A stretch of DNA of 64,000 bases from Rhodococcus sp. HNM0569 (GTDB lineage Bacteria; Actinomycetota; Actinomycetes; Mycobacteriales; Mycobacteriaceae): NCBI RefSeq assembly GCF_012726205.1, contig NZ_JAASAE010000006.1, forward strand, positions 186,001-250,000, given 5' to 3'. Position numbers and translations under genes: made by a program. Below are positions 51,589 to 63,835 of this stretch, piece by piece. The notes under the pieces are model-generated. The model saw only the letters and a program-made list of their open reading frames with translations, was not told the DNA's origin and did no database searches. The stretch's first letter is position 1; the number at the start of each line of letters is the position of its first letter.

Positions 51589-52865
51589 CGTCCGCCCCCC
51601 AACAGTTCCGCGAGCCCACCCGGCACGGTGACCGGCGTACTCTCCGGCAGGTCCATCGCACCCGCATCCTGCATCGAGCCGCCCGGCGCGAGTGCGGGAT
51701 CGGAATACACGAGGTCGTCCGGGGTCGCGCGGACACCGGTGAACGCGCCCGACGAGATCGGTGGATAGTTCATCGCGAGGTTGCCGAGAATGGGCCCGAG
51801 ATACTGTGCACACAGATCTGCGCCCTGCTCCGCCGTCGCGTTCGCGAGACCCGCGATCGCGCCGCAGATGAAATTCACCGGATTGCCCGTGTTCTGGGTT
51901 GCCGCGACGCCCGCGAACGTGCCCTGCAACGGCGAGTAGATGTTGTAGTAGTTGTCGAGGGCCGTGGGCGCGATGTGCATGACGCGCTCGAGCGTCGACC
52001 GGTGCTCGACCAGCACGCTGGTGGCGTCTGCCAGCCTGCCGACCTGTTCGGTGAGCGCGCCACGGTTGTCGCCGACGAAACTCTCGACGTCACCGAGCGC
52101 GATGTCCAGATCGGCGAGCGAGCGCCCCAGAGTGTCCGACGAATCGGCCAGCGTGCCACTCACTTCGGAGAGCCGCCGCTGGAAGTTCTCGATCTGCTGC
52201 GTACTCGACGACAACGCCGCAGTGAACGTCTGCAGGTTCTCGACGGACGCGAAGATGTCCGGGCTGCTCTCCGACAGCAGTTTCATCGTGCGCGACAACT
52301 CGGTGATCGTCGTGTGGAAGCGTTCGCCCTCGCCGCTGAGTGCCCCCGACGCCGAATCGACGAACCGGCTCAGCGAGCCCTGACTGTCGGCACCGTCCGG
52401 ACCGAGCGCGGTGGTGAGCCGTTCGAGCTCGGCGGTGATCTTGTCCCACTCGATCGGCACCGCCGTGCGCTCGCGCGGGAAATGGCCGTCGCCGCGCATC
52501 ACCGGGCCTTCGCCGCGGTATGCCGGCGCGAGTTGCACGTAGCGCGACGCGACGAGGCTCGTCGCGACGACCGCGGCCTTCGCGTCGGCAGGGACCGACA
52601 CCGACCGGTCGAGCTCGAGAGTGACCTCGGAGCCGTCGACGCCCGGTTCTATCGACCGCACCGTGCCGACCTTGACGCCCGCGATCCGGACGTCGTCGCC
52701 CTCGTACACGCCGATGGTGGAGGGGAAGTCGGCCGTGAGGGTGTAGAAACGCAGTGCGGGGACCACATATCGCCACACTCCCGCAATCGCGACGATCAGC
52801 ACCACCGCGGCGATCGCGAGGACGACGGTGCGGCGGGTGCTGCGACCCGCGTGCTCGGTGGTCAT
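51585..52865 (-). CDS. mceD: Mce-family protein, D position
   Basis: A 426-residue Mce protein. After a short basic tail, a single membrane helix (TVVLAIAAVVLIVAIAGVW) leads to the MCE domain (YTLTADFPSTIGVYEGDDV, RIAGVKVGTVRSIEP). Long helices follow to about residue 300, and the C-terminal region contains VNFICGAIAGL and ADLCAQYLGP, typical of D subunits. The ATG overlaps the mceC stop by four bases. Confidence 0.92.
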   Translation of the reverse strand: MTTEHAGRSTRRTVVLAIAAVVLIVAIAGVWRYVVPALRFYTLTADFPSTIGVYEGDDVRIAGVKVGTVRSIEPGVDGSEVTLELDRSVSVPADAKAAVVATSLVASRYVQLAPAYRGEGPVMRGDGHFPRERTAVPIEWDKITAELERLTTALGPDGADSQGSLSRFVDSASGALSGEGERFHTTITELSRTMKLLSESSPDIFASVENLQTFTAALSSSTQQIENFQRRLSEVSGTLADSSDTLGRSLADLDIALGDVESFVGDNRGALTEQVGRLADATSVLVEHRSTLERVMHIAPTALDNYYNIYSPLQGTFAGVAATQNTGNPVNFICGAIAGLANATAEQGADLCAQYLGPILGNLAMNYPPISSGAFTGVRATPDDLVYSDPALAPGGSMQDAGAMDLPESTPVTVPGGLAELLGGGR

Positions 52866-53896
52866 CGCACCTCCGGAATGGGTAGCGGCGCAGGGGGGAG
52901 CCCGAAGCCTGCGTTGAGCAACGGTTGCAGATACTGCGCGGGGACGAGATTGGCGACGAAGGCGTAGTAGAACGGCCCCGACGCGACGACGTCGGCGAGC
53001 TCGCCCGCGTACACGGACAACCCGTCGATCGACGACCCGAGCTGAGTCTTCTTGTCCTGCAGAGTCGCCACCACTCGATTGAGCTTGTCGAGCACCGGCC
53101 CGAGCACTGCCTGATTCTCGCCGACGAGCCCGGTGAGCTCGCGCGACACCGATCCGACGCCCGCGATGAGCCCGGCGATCTGCTCGCGGCGCGCGGACAG
53201 TTCGGTGAGCAACTGGTCGCCGCCGACGAACAGCGCGTCCACCTGATCCGCGCGTTCGGCGAGCAGCCCGGTGACTTCCTGCGCATTCGCGAACACCTGC
53301 CGCAACTGCTCGTCGCGGGTCGACAGCGACTGCGACAGGCGGGTGAGCCCGTCGAGTGCGCCGGTGAGCTGCGGGTCGACCTGCCGCAGGACGTCGGACA
53401 CGGCATCGAGCGAATCACCGACCGTTTCGGTGTCGAGTTGATCGATGGTGTCCGCGGTGCCCTCGAGCGCGTCGACGAGCGAGAACGGCGAGTTGGTGCG
53501 GTCGAGCGGGATGACGTCGTCGGGGCCGAGCCGGCCGGAGCCGTCGGACGTGAGGACGAGGGCACGCTTGCCGAGCAGCGAGTTCGTCTTGATCTCGGCA
53601 CGGGTGGTGTCGCCGAGGGGGACGTCCGGCGTGACGGCGAATTCGACGTCGGCATCGCCGGTGTCGCTGAGTGAGATCTTCTCCACGGTGCCGACGGGGA
53701 CACCCGCGACGACGACATCGTCGCCCGCCGCGAGGCCACCCGCCTCGCCGAACAGCGCACGATAGGTGAGATCGGCGTTGACGAACTGGAGGCGGTCGAA
53801 CTGCAGGCCCGTGAGCACCATCGCCGCGCACAGCACGATGCCGATCAGGCCGATGCGGAATCGCGAACGCCGTTCGCGGTCTTCGTGGTCGGTCAT
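52862..53896 (-). CDS. mceC: Mce-family protein, C position
   Basis: A 344-residue Mce protein. Start TDHEDRERRSRFRIGLIGIV anchors it, followed by LTYRALFGEAGGLAAGDDVV of the MCE domain and the long helices (DEQLRQVFANAQEVTGLLAE). Its C terminus lacks the long low-complexity tail often seen in C subunits. The ATG overlaps the mceB stop by one base. Confidence 0.92.
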   Translation of the reverse strand: MTDHEDRERRSRFRIGLIGIVLCAAMVLTGLQFDRLQFVNADLTYRALFGEAGGLAAGDDVVVAGVPVGTVEKISLSDTGDADVEFAVTPDVPLGDTTRAEIKTNSLLGKRALVLTSDGSGRLGPDDVIPLDRTNSPFSLVDALEGTADTIDQLDTETVGDSLDAVSDVLRQVDPQLTGALDGLTRLSQSLSTRDEQLRQVFANAQEVTGLLAERADQVDALFVGGDQLLTELSARREQIAGLIAGVGSVSRELTGLVGENQAVLGPVLDKLNRVVATLQDKKTQLGSSIDGLSVYAGELADVVASGPFYYAFVANLVPAQYLQPLLNAGFGLPPAPLPIPEVR

Positions 53897-54921
53897 CAGG
53901 CGGCACACCTCCCTTCGGTCTGGCCGATGAGCCGGGTCGTGATCGGTTCGCCGTCGAGGCCGGTGAACTTGATCGACAGCTCGCACAGGTAGAACTGGAA
54001 GAAGCTGCCGTACACGCCGGTGCGTACGAGCTTGCGGTAGCTCTCCGGCAGCCGGTCGAGCAGCGACTCGAGCGCGGGCCTTCCGATGTCGAGTTGCTCG
54101 GCGGCACGGTCGAGTTCGGTGAGCGCGGGGGTGAGGGCAGGCCGCGCGTCGGTGAGCAGGTCGGTGACCGAGGCCGTGGCGCTGTCGAGGGTGCCGATCG
54201 AGCGGCCGAGAGATTCGCGGTCGGCCGCGAGGCCACTCACGAGGGACTCGAGTTGCACGACGGTCTCCGAGAACTGGTCGCCCTTCGCGGCGACGGTGCC
54301 GAGCACCGTGCGCAGGTTGTCGACGACCTCGCCGATCACGCGGTCTCGGTCGGCGAGAGTGGACGTGAGCGAGCCGGTACTCGCGAGCGCCGATTCGACC
54401 GTGCCGCCCTGGCCTTGCAGGATGCGCAGCAGCGACAGCGACAGCGCGTTGACCTGGCCCGGGTCGAGACCTCGGAACAGCGGCTTGAACCCCCCGATCA
54501 GCTTGTCCAGGTCGAGTGCGGGTGCGGTGCGCTCGCGCGGGATCGTGCTGCCCGCGGGCAGCGGCGTGGCGCTGCCCGGGCCGTCGAGGAGCTGCAGGTA
54601 TCGGTCGCCGGTGAGGTTCTGGTAGCGGACCGTGGCCTTCGTGCTCTCGAGGACGGGTGTGCCGCGGTCGACGCTGAACTCGACGATCGCGCGCGACGAG
54701 TCGCGCACCTCGACCGACGACACGGTGCCCACCGCGACGCCCGCGACACGCACCGTCGACCCCGTCGTGATGCCCGACGCGTCGGTGAACTCGGCACGGT
54801 ACCGGTCGGTCGGCGCGAAATCGCACTGGGCGAGCACCGTGCCGAGCGCGGCGGTGACGAGCAGCATGACGACCGCGTAGATCCCGAGTTTGACCGCGAC
54901 GCCGCGAAATCCGGCCCTCAC
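53896..54921 (-). CDS. mceB: Mce-family protein, B position
   Basis: A 341-residue Mce protein. GFRGVAVKLGIYAVVMLLVT is the membrane anchor, YRAEFTDASGITTGSTVRVA and VGTVSSVEVRD form the MCE domain, and helices follow (RDRVIGEVVDNLRTVLGTVA). A late Cys pair (FYLCELSIK, EGRCAA) is seen. The start is a GTG overlapping the mceA stop. Confidence 0.92.
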   Translation of the reverse strand: MRAGFRGVAVKLGIYAVVMLLVTAALGTVLAQCDFAPTDRYRAEFTDASGITTGSTVRVAGVAVGTVSSVEVRDSSRAIVEFSVDRGTPVLESTKATVRYQNLTGDRYLQLLDGPGSATPLPAGSTIPRERTAPALDLDKLIGGFKPLFRGLDPGQVNALSLSLLRILQGQGGTVESALASTGSLTSTLADRDRVIGEVVDNLRTVLGTVAAKGDQFSETVVQLESLVSGLAADRESLGRSIGTLDSATASVTDLLTDARPALTPALTELDRAAEQLDIGRPALESLLDRLPESYRKLVRTGVYGSFFQFYLCELSIKFTGLDGEPITTRLIGQTEGRCAA

Positions 54922-56087
54922 CGCGTTCCCCCTTCGAACGGGACGCCGTACAGGACGTCGAACACATTGCCGAAGTTGATCTGCGGTTGCTGCAGGATCG
55001 GATTGTGTGGATTGGCGCCCGTGTCCGCGACGACGAAGGGCGCGTGCGCATTCGGGTCGGGCTGGGGCAGCCCCAGGCAGTACGGACCGCCCTTGGCGGC
55101 GACCTTGGGCAGGTTGTTCTCGACTGTATACGTGGGCACCCCCGGCAACAGGCCCGCCTGCAGCCGGATACCCGGCTGACCACCGTAGACCGGCAAGCCG
55201 ACCTGGGAGCCGTGCACGTAACCACCGAACATGCAGGGGAACTCGGGCGCGTAATAGGAGAGGATGTCGGTGGTCGGGACGAGTTGCGCGAGCATCGTGG
55301 TGAGTGCGGGATTGTTCTCTTCCAGCACGGCGCCCCCCGAGTCGCCCAGGCCCGTGAGCTCGAGCAGCGTGAGGTCGAGATTGGCTTGTTCGGCGACGAC
55401 GGTGTCGGCACTCACGGTTGCCTGGCGGAGGATGTCGAGCAGACCGGGCGAGGCATCGGCGTACACCGCGGCGACATCCGCGCCGGCGTCGATGTCGTGG
55501 CGCAGCGACTGCCCGTGCGCGTTGATGCCCGCGAGATAGGTGTTCGACAGGTCGAGCACCTCGCCCAGTTCCTCGCCGCGCCCGCGCAGGCCCGCCGCGA
55601 GCGAACCGAGGGTCGCGTTGAGCTTCTCGGGTTCGACGCTGCGCAGCACCGACGACAGGTTCTCGAACACGGTGTTGATCTCGACGGTGACCGCGTCGGC
55701 CTCGAACGTGGCGCCCGAGACGAGGGATCCGACCGGTGCGGTGTCGGGCGGCACGAAGTTGACGTACTTGGCGCCGAACGCAGTGGTGGAGTTGATCAGG
55801 ACGGTGGAATTGGCAGGCACGTCGCGCGCACCCGCGGCATCGATGTCGAGGTGCAGCACGGCGCCGTCGGTCGCGTACTCGACGCGGGCCACGCGGCCGA
55901 CCACGACGCCGCGGGACTTGACCTTCGCGTCGACGTCGAGGTTGAGACCCGCCCGTTCGGTGCGGACGGTGACCGGGACCGTGGCGGTGAAGCGGTCTGT
56001 GTAGAGCATCGCGGCGACGACGAACACCCCGGCGATCAGGACGACGAGGCCGAGGGCTGCGAGGCGTTGGGCGTGGAGTCGAGTCAC
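54918..56087 (-). CDS. mceA: Mce-family protein, A position
   Basis: A 389-residue Mce protein. The anchor is AALGLVVLIAGVFVVAAMLY; the MCE domain contains VPVTVRTERAGLNLDVDAKV and TTAFGAKYVNFVPP. The invariant INTVFENLSSVLRSVEPEKL and LNATLGSLAAGLRGRGEEL of A subunits follow. GTG 56087 is five bases after the yrbEB stop. The TTAFGAK and INTVFENL stretches look more like the Mce1-3 A subunits than Mce4A, as far as I recall them. Confidence 0.92.
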   Translation of the reverse strand: MTRLHAQRLAALGLVVLIAGVFVVAAMLYTDRFTATVPVTVRTERAGLNLDVDAKVKSRGVVVGRVARVEYATDGAVLHLDIDAAGARDVPANSTVLINSTTAFGAKYVNFVPPDTAPVGSLVSGATFEADAVTVEINTVFENLSSVLRSVEPEKLNATLGSLAAGLRGRGEELGEVLDLSNTYLAGINAHGQSLRHDIDAGADVAAVYADASPGLLDILRQATVSADTVVAEQANLDLTLLELTGLGDSGGAVLEENNPALTTMLAQLVPTTDILSYYAPEFPCMFGGYVHGSQVGLPVYGGQPGIRLQAGLLPGVPTYTVENNLPKVAAKGGPYCLGLPQPDPNAHAPFVVADTGANPHNPILQQPQINFGNVFDVLYGVPFEGGTR

Positions 56088-56092
56088 GGCCG

Positions 56093-56941
56093 CTATCCCG
56101 ACAGGTTGAAGTTGCCGGACCGTCCGTAGACGGCGAGGGAGATGAGCAGGGTGACCGTCACGACCGCGACGAGCGACGTGCGCACGGCGCTGCCGACGGC
56201 GCGTCCGACGCCTGCGGGCCCGCCCGCGGCGTTGTAGCCGTAGTAGGTGTGGATGAGCATGACCGTCACCGCCATGACGACTGCCTGGAAGAACGACCAC
56301 ATCACGTCGGACGCGATGAGGAAGGTCGAGAAGTAGTGGTCGTAGGTTCCACCGGACTGCCCGTACAGCACGACCGTCGCGAAGCGACTTGCGAAGAACG
56401 ACGCGAGCAGCGCGAGCGCGTACAGCGGGATGATCGCCAGCAGGCCCGCGAGCAGGCGGGTGCTCACGAGATACGGGACCGGCCGGATCGCCATCGACTC
56501 GAGCGCGTCGATCTCGTCCGACACCCGCATCGCGCCGAGCTGTGCGGTGGCACCCGCCCCGATCGTGGCAGACAGTCCGATGCCCGCGATGACGGGAGCC
56601 GCGATCCTGACGTTGATGAAGGCCGCGAAGAAGCCCGTGAGCGCCTCGATCCCGACATTGCCGAGCGAGCTGTACCCCTGTACCGCGATCGTGCCGCCCG
56701 TGAAGAGCGTGAGGAAGCCGACGATGACGACCGAGCCGCCGATGAGCGCGAGCGCGCCCGTGCCCATGCTGATTTCGGCGACGAGGCGCAGCGTTTCCTT
56801 GCGGTAGCGGCGCACGGCGAGCGGAATGGTCGCAAGCGCCATGATGTCGAACAGTGCCTGGGCGCCGATCTGATCGACCTGGCCGACGACGCGACGCTGG
56901 AACCGGTGGAGACGAGCGAATCGATGTGTGTAGATGGCCAA
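56093..56941 (-). CDS. yrbEB: YrbE-family (MlaE) permease, B subunit
   Basis: A 282-residue integral membrane permease with about five helices. The MlaE-family signature GIGLSATIGAGATAQLGAMRVSD-type region and EIDALESMAIRPVPYLVSTR (the EQ-loop-like coupling segment) are present. It begins at a TTG 56941 with GGGGGTGA ahead. Together with YrbEA it forms the permease; the ATPase (MceG/Mkl) is elsewhere in the genome. Confidence 0.9.
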   Translation of the reverse strand: MAIYTHRFARLHRFQRRVVGQVDQIGAQALFDIMALATIPLAVRRYRKETLRLVAEISMGTGALALIGGSVVIVGFLTLFTGGTIAVQGYSSLGNVGIEALTGFFAAFINVRIAAPVIAGIGLSATIGAGATAQLGAMRVSDEIDALESMAIRPVPYLVSTRLLAGLLAIIPLYALALLASFFASRFATVVLYGQSGGTYDHYFSTFLIASDVMWSFFQAVVMAVTVMLIHTYYGYNAAGGPAGVGRAVGSAVRTSLVAVVTVTLLISLAVYGRSGNFNLSG

Positions 56942-56945
56942 CCCG

Positions 56946-57716
56946 TCACCCCCCGGTGAGTTTGATGCCTACTGCCGTGATGACGATGTTGACCACGAAG
57001 AGCGCCATGAACGCGTACACGACGGTCTCGTTGACCGCCTCCCCCACCGCTTTCGCACCGCCGCGGACCGTGAGTCCGCGGTAGCACGCGACGAGGCCGG
57101 CGATGACACCGAACGCACCTGCCTTGACGATCGCGATGACGAACTCGCCCGACCCGGTGAGCAATGTGATGCCGTCGGCGAACGCGCCCGGGTTGACTCC
57201 CTGCAGGAAAACCGAGAACACGTAGCCGCCCGCGATGCCGATGGTGCACACGAGCCCGTTGAGCAGGATCGCGACGACCATCGACGCGAGCACACGTGGC
57301 ACCGCGAGCCGCTCGATCGGGTCGATGCCCAGCACCCGCATCGCGTCGATCTCCTCGCGAATGGTGCGCGACCCGAGATCGGCGCAGATCGCCGTGGCCC
57401 CGGCACCCGCGACGATGAGGACCGTGACGATGGGACCGACCTGCGTGACCGCACCCAGCGCGGCACCCGCGCCCGACAGGTCCGCGGCACCGATCTCGCG
57501 CAGCAGGATGTTGAGCGTGAAACTGACGAGGACCGTGAACGGCACGGCGACGAGTACCGCGGGAAGCGTGGAGACACGTGCGACGAACCAGGCCTGCTCG
57601 ACGAACTCGCGGGCCTGGAACGGGCGCGTGAACATGCATCGCAGGGTGTCCCAAGACATTTCGAAGAAACCGCCGGTGCTCGTGACAGGGGCGGCGAGAG
57701 CAGCTTTCAGTCGCAT
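56946..57716 (-). CDS. yrbEA: YrbE-family (MlaE) permease, A subunit
   Basis: A 256-residue permease. FFEMSWDTLRCMFTRPFQAR precedes the first membrane helices, and the coupling segment EEIDAMRVLGIDPIERLAVPR is a clear MlaE motif. A GGAACGG site lies before ATG 57716. It is the first gene of the mce operon, and a good promoter lies 52 bases upstream. Confidence 0.93.
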   Translation of the reverse strand: MRLKAALAAPVTSTGGFFEMSWDTLRCMFTRPFQAREFVEQAWFVARVSTLPAVLVAVPFTVLVSFTLNILLREIGAADLSGAGAALGAVTQVGPIVTVLIVAGAGATAICADLGSRTIREEIDAMRVLGIDPIERLAVPRVLASMVVAILLNGLVCTIGIAGGYVFSVFLQGVNPGAFADGITLLTGSGEFVIAIVKAGAFGVIAGLVACYRGLTVRGGAKAVGEAVNETVVYAFMALFVVNIVITAVGIKLTGG

Positions 57717-57767
57717 GACCGTTCCGATCGAGGACGGGTGCCGGACGCTCGTGATGTGATCGGCGTC

Positions 57768-57796
57768 ATAGTATCCAGCGCTGCATCCACAGTCAA
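57768..57796 (-). promoter_or_regulatory. promoter of the yrbEA-mceF operon
   Basis: On the reverse strand: TTGACT (57796-57791), 17-base spacer, TACTAT (57773-57768). Both hexamers are close to the sigma-A consensus. No KstR box is present within 100 bp. Confidence 0.82.
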
Positions 57797-57850
57797 CGAC
57801 CGAGACGGCAGTTTCGTTGCAAAATACGGAAATTCGGTGTGATCGACAGA

Positions 57851-59122
57851 TCAGAGCGACGCCCGCCCGTGCGCGACGGGACACCCGCCGCCGTACGAGA
57901 CCTCCATGCTCTTGACGCCGTTGAGCCAGCCGGACCGCAACCGCACCGGATCGCCGAGCCGGGCGATGTCGGGTGCGTGCTCGGCGATCGCGTCGAAAAT
58001 GATGCCGATCTCCATGCGCGCGAGATTGGCACCGATGCAGTAGTGCGCGCCGGTGCCGCCGAAGCTCAAGTGCGGATTGGGATCCCGGGTGATGTCGAAG
58101 GTATCGGGATCGTCGAAGACGTCTTCGTCGAAGTTGGCGGAGCCGTACAGCAGCACGACACGGTCGCCCGCGCGGATGTGCTGCCCACCGAGTTCGGTGT
58201 CCTCGACGGCCGTGCGCTGCAGAGCCGTGAGCGGCGTGGCCCACCGGATGATCTCGTCGACGGCCGAACGTGGGCGGGTGCGGCGGAACAGCTCCCACTG
58301 CTCGGGATGTTCCATGAACGCCAGGATGCCGTGCGTGGTCGCGTTGCGGGTGGTCTCGTTGCCCGCGACCGCGAGCATCACGACGAAGAACCCGAACTGT
58401 TCGGACGTGAGGGCATCGCCGTCGATCTCGGCTTCGATGAGCCGCGTGATGATGTCGTCCTGTGGTTCCGCACGGCGCGATTCGGCGGCGTTCCACGCGT
58501 ACGCGAGTACTTCCGCCGACGCCATGCGCGTCTCGGCCGCGAGTTCGGGATCGTCGTAGCCCGTCATGCGCCCGGTCCACTCGTAGAGCTTGCGCCGATC
58601 GGCCTCCGGAATGCCGATCAGTTCCGCGATCGCGTGCATCGGCAGCTCGCTCGCGACCTGCGTGACGAAGTCGCCCGAGCCCGCGGCGACGGCGTCGGCC
58701 ACGATGCGGTGCGCGCGCTCGGTGAGCGTCGCGCGCAAGCCCTCGATGGCACGCGGGGTGAACAGTGGGGACACGAGCCGGCGCAACTGGGAATGCTCCG
58801 GTGCGTCCTTGTTGATCAGGACGAACAGTGTCGCCTCGAACTCTTCGCGGCTGATGTCGTCCTCGAGGCGCGGGATCGCGCCGCGCGCGTGGTTGGAGAA
58901 GATGTCGCTGCGCCGCGACACCTCGCGCACGTCGTCGTGCCGCGAGACGACCCAGAAGCCGTCGTCGTCGAACCCGCCGACCCCCCGGGGCTGCGGGTTC
59001 CACCACACCGGCGACGTGCGGCGCAGCTCGCGGTACTGCTCGAACGGCACGCCTCGCTCGATGACGGCGGGGTCGGTGAAGTCGAAGCCGGGTGGCAACA
59101 CCGGTTCGATCGCATTCGCCAT
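57851..59122 (-). CDS. cyp125: cytochrome P450, steroid C26 monooxygenase (CYP125 family)
   Basis: A 423-residue P450. The start LPPGFDFTDPAVIERGVPF, WWNPQPRGVGGF, VMLAVAGNETTRNATTHGI (I helix), and HLSFGGTGAHYCIGANLARM (heme Cys) are nearly as in CYP125. RLRSGWLNGVKSMEVSYGG and CPVAH at the end also match. CYP125 oxidises the C26 methyl of cholesterol or cholestenone to the acid. GAGGAGGAA precedes ATG 59122. A ferredoxin gene precedes it in the same operon. Confidence 0.93.
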   Translation of the reverse strand: MANAIEPVLPPGFDFTDPAVIERGVPFEQYRELRRTSPVWWNPQPRGVGGFDDDGFWVVSRHDDVREVSRRSDIFSNHARGAIPRLEDDISREEFEATLFVLINKDAPEHSQLRRLVSPLFTPRAIEGLRATLTERAHRIVADAVAAGSGDFVTQVASELPMHAIAELIGIPEADRRKLYEWTGRMTGYDDPELAAETRMASAEVLAYAWNAAESRRAEPQDDIITRLIEAEIDGDALTSEQFGFFVVMLAVAGNETTRNATTHGILAFMEHPEQWELFRRTRPRSAVDEIIRWATPLTALQRTAVEDTELGGQHIRAGDRVVLLYGSANFDEDVFDDPDTFDITRDPNPHLSFGGTGAHYCIGANLARMEIGIIFDAIAEHAPDIARLGDPVRLRSGWLNGVKSMEVSYGGGCPVAHGRASL

Positions 59123-59182
59123 GTCGTTCCTCCTCGGTCGAGACAAGATCGGTGGTGGTGGACCTGCCGCATCGGTTGCGCC

Positions 59183-60321
<1,139 letters not shown>

Positions 60322-60322
60322 G

Positions 60323-61540
60323 TCATTTCCTCCTGATCTCGACCGGCAGTTCGGCGAACCCCCGGACGTTGCTCGAATGGACCCGCACGGCGTTCTCCTC
60401 GTCGACCTCGATCGACCCGGCGCGCGCGAGCAGCTCGCGCAAGGCGACATCGGCTTCGAGCCGCGCCAGATGGGCACCGAGGCAGAAATGGCTGCCCGCA
60501 CCGAAACTCGCAAGCGACCGACCCATGTCGCGATGGATGTCGAAGGTGTCCGGCGAGTCGAACACGCGGGGGTCGCGGTTGGCGGAACCGAGCAACAACA
60601 GCACGATGTCTCCCTCCGGAATCGTGCCGTCGTGCAACTCGATGTCGGTGGTCGCGGTGCGTGCGACGAGCTGGCTCGACGTGTCGTAGCGCAGCGTCTC
60701 CTCGGCCCACGCGGGCACGAGATCGTGGTCCGCGGCGACCTGCCGCATCTGATCGGGGAAACGCCAGCCCCAGTACACCGCGTTGGCGAGAAGCTTGGTG
60801 GTGGTCTCGTTACCGGCGATGACCATCAGGAACAGGAACGCGACGATCTCCTCCTCCGCGAGCGCGTCGCCGTCGATCTCGGCGTCGAGCAGCGCGCTCG
60901 TGAGATCGTCGGTGCGCTGCCTGCGCCGCTGCGCGATCATGTCGGTGTAGTAGACGATGAGTTCCATCGACGCCTCGGCGGCCGATTGCGGCACGTCGAG
61001 CAGGTTCTCCTCGCGATGCATCACGGCGTCGGCGAGACCGCGGATGCGATCGCGGTCCTCCTCGGGCACGCCCATGAGCTCGGAGATGACGTCCATCGGC
61101 AGCTTGCCCGCGAACTCGGCGACGAAGTCGAAGCGGCCGTGTTCGAGCGCCGCATCGAGGTGCGCGACCGCGAGCTCGCGGATGCGGCCCTCCATCTCCT
61201 TGATCCGGCGGGGCGTGAACCCGCGCGACACCAGATTGCGCACACGCAGGTGCCGAGGATCGTCCATCGCGAGGAACGACATGACACGGTAGGCGTGCGG
61301 ACCGCGCGCGGCCGGGTCGAGAGACACACCGTTCGCGTTCGACAGGCGCTTCGCGTCCCGCACCGCGGCGAACACGTCCGCGTGCCGCGACAACGCCCAG
61401 AACCCGAGATCGGTGTTGTGGTAGAGCGGATGCTCGTCGCGCAGCGTGCGGTAGATGGGATAGGGGTCCTCGTGGAACGCGTAGTCGTACGGATCGAAGA
61501 GGAAGCTTCGACCCTCGGTGCGTTCGGCGACGTGCGACAT
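60323..61540 (-). CDS. cytochrome P450 of unassigned family
   Basis: A 405-residue P450. VIAGNETTTKLLANAVYWGW is the I helix, EETLRYDTSSQLVARTA the ExxR region, and ASFGAGSHFCLGAHLARLEA the heme-binding loop. It is clearly different from CYP125 and also not like CYP142 as I remember it. Starting at ATG 61540 it is two bases after tetR. Substrate unknown; a second hydroxylation of the same lipid is likely. Confidence 0.9.
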   Translation of the reverse strand: MSHVAERTEGRSFLFDPYDYAFHEDPYPIYRTLRDEHPLYHNTDLGFWALSRHADVFAAVRDAKRLSNANGVSLDPAARGPHAYRVMSFLAMDDPRHLRVRNLVSRGFTPRRIKEMEGRIRELAVAHLDAALEHGRFDFVAEFAGKLPMDVISELMGVPEEDRDRIRGLADAVMHREENLLDVPQSAAEASMELIVYYTDMIAQRRRQRTDDLTSALLDAEIDGDALAEEEIVAFLFLMVIAGNETTTKLLANAVYWGWRFPDQMRQVAADHDLVPAWAEETLRYDTSSQLVARTATTDIELHDGTIPEGDIVLLLLGSANRDPRVFDSPDTFDIHRDMGRSLASFGAGSHFCLGAHLARLEADVALRELLARAGSIEVDEENAVRVHSSNVRGFAELPVEIRRK

Positions 61541-61542
61541 GT

Positions 61543-62115
61543 TCACCTCAGAACCAGTGCGGCCGACGCTTCGAGCCTGTCGGCGATGTGTTCGTACGAG
61601 CTGAGCCCCAGGCCGGCCTGCACGAGAGCGCCCGCGTAGACGAGCTCGAGGGTCGCGACGACGCCGGGATCGGCGCCGGGGCCGAGCGCGTCGCGCAACC
61701 GCTGATTGATCAGCATGCCGATCTTGAGGCGGAGCCCCTGGACGTCGGGATCCGTACTGAGCAGCGCCGACGTGCACGCCGCGGCGAGCTCGGGTTCGTC
61801 CGACACGAGCAGAGCGAGCGAGCGCAGCACCGCCGACACCCGCTCGCGGGGCGACGCGTCGGCGCGCGAGTCGACGACACTCGCTTCGAGTTTGCGCCAG
61901 AAGACCTCGGCGACCAGGTGTTCCTTGGACGAGAAGTACGTGTACGCGGTGGCGGGCGCGACGGAGGCACGGGCCGCGACATTGCGCACGGTGAGACCTT
62001 CGTGCCCCGCGACGCGCAACTCGGCGACGGCCGCCGACGTCAGTCGCGTCAGCGTCTCGACATTGCGTCTCGCCGACCTGCGCTTACGGGGTTCTTCCGA
62101 CGTTTTGCTGGACAC
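61543..62115 (-). CDS. TetR-family transcriptional regulator
   Basis: A 190-residue TetR. The HTH is RNVAARASVAPATAYTYFSSKEHL near residues 45-68. The ligand domain has ELAAACTSALLSTDPDVQGL. GTG 62115 lies inside the operator TGGACACGTGTCTA, and a -10-like TAACGT is about eight bases upstream, so the mRNA is probably leaderless and autoregulated. It is the first gene of the P450 operon and divergent from the aldehyde dehydrogenase. Confidence 0.9.
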   Translation of the reverse strand: MSSKTSEEPRKRRSARRNVETLTRLTSAAVAELRVAGHEGLTVRNVAARASVAPATAYTYFSSKEHLVAEVFWRKLEASVVDSRADASPRERVSAVLRSLALLVSDEPELAAACTSALLSTDPDVQGLRLKIGMLINQRLRDALGPGADPGVVATLELVYAGALVQAGLGLSSYEHIADRLEASAALVLR

Positions 62116-62122
62116 GTGTCTA
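62109..62122. promoter_or_regulatory. TetR operator 1, over the tetR start
   Basis: TGGACACGTGTCTA contains the perfect 10-bp palindrome GACACGTGTC (62111-62120). The GTG of tetR (62115-62113) sits in it. Shares the pattern GGACAC(A/G)TGTCY with operator 2. Confidence 0.72.
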
Positions 62123-62297
62123 CACGTTACGCACGACATCGAGAAGTGGCAAGCATTCGTTGCACATCCGTACCTGAAGTGTCTGACTTGCACGGCGTGA
62201 CAGTGCTTTTCGGCACCCACCGGCGACGCTCGGCTCCGTTCGCGAGCTTCGGCGGAACCCTTGCGGGTCGATGTGAGGTGGAATACAGTCCGGACAC

Positions 62298-63788
<1,491 letters not shown>

Positions 63789-63835
63789 GCATCCACCCAG
63801 TATCCCGATACCGAGAACGAGAGAAGGCACTCCCC

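Noticed and set aside
57717-57850. KstR or KstR2 operator upstream of yrbEA
   Set aside because: I found neither the KstR pattern nor a CAAG-N2-CTTG-type KstR2 pattern there; only a sigma-A promoter is visible.
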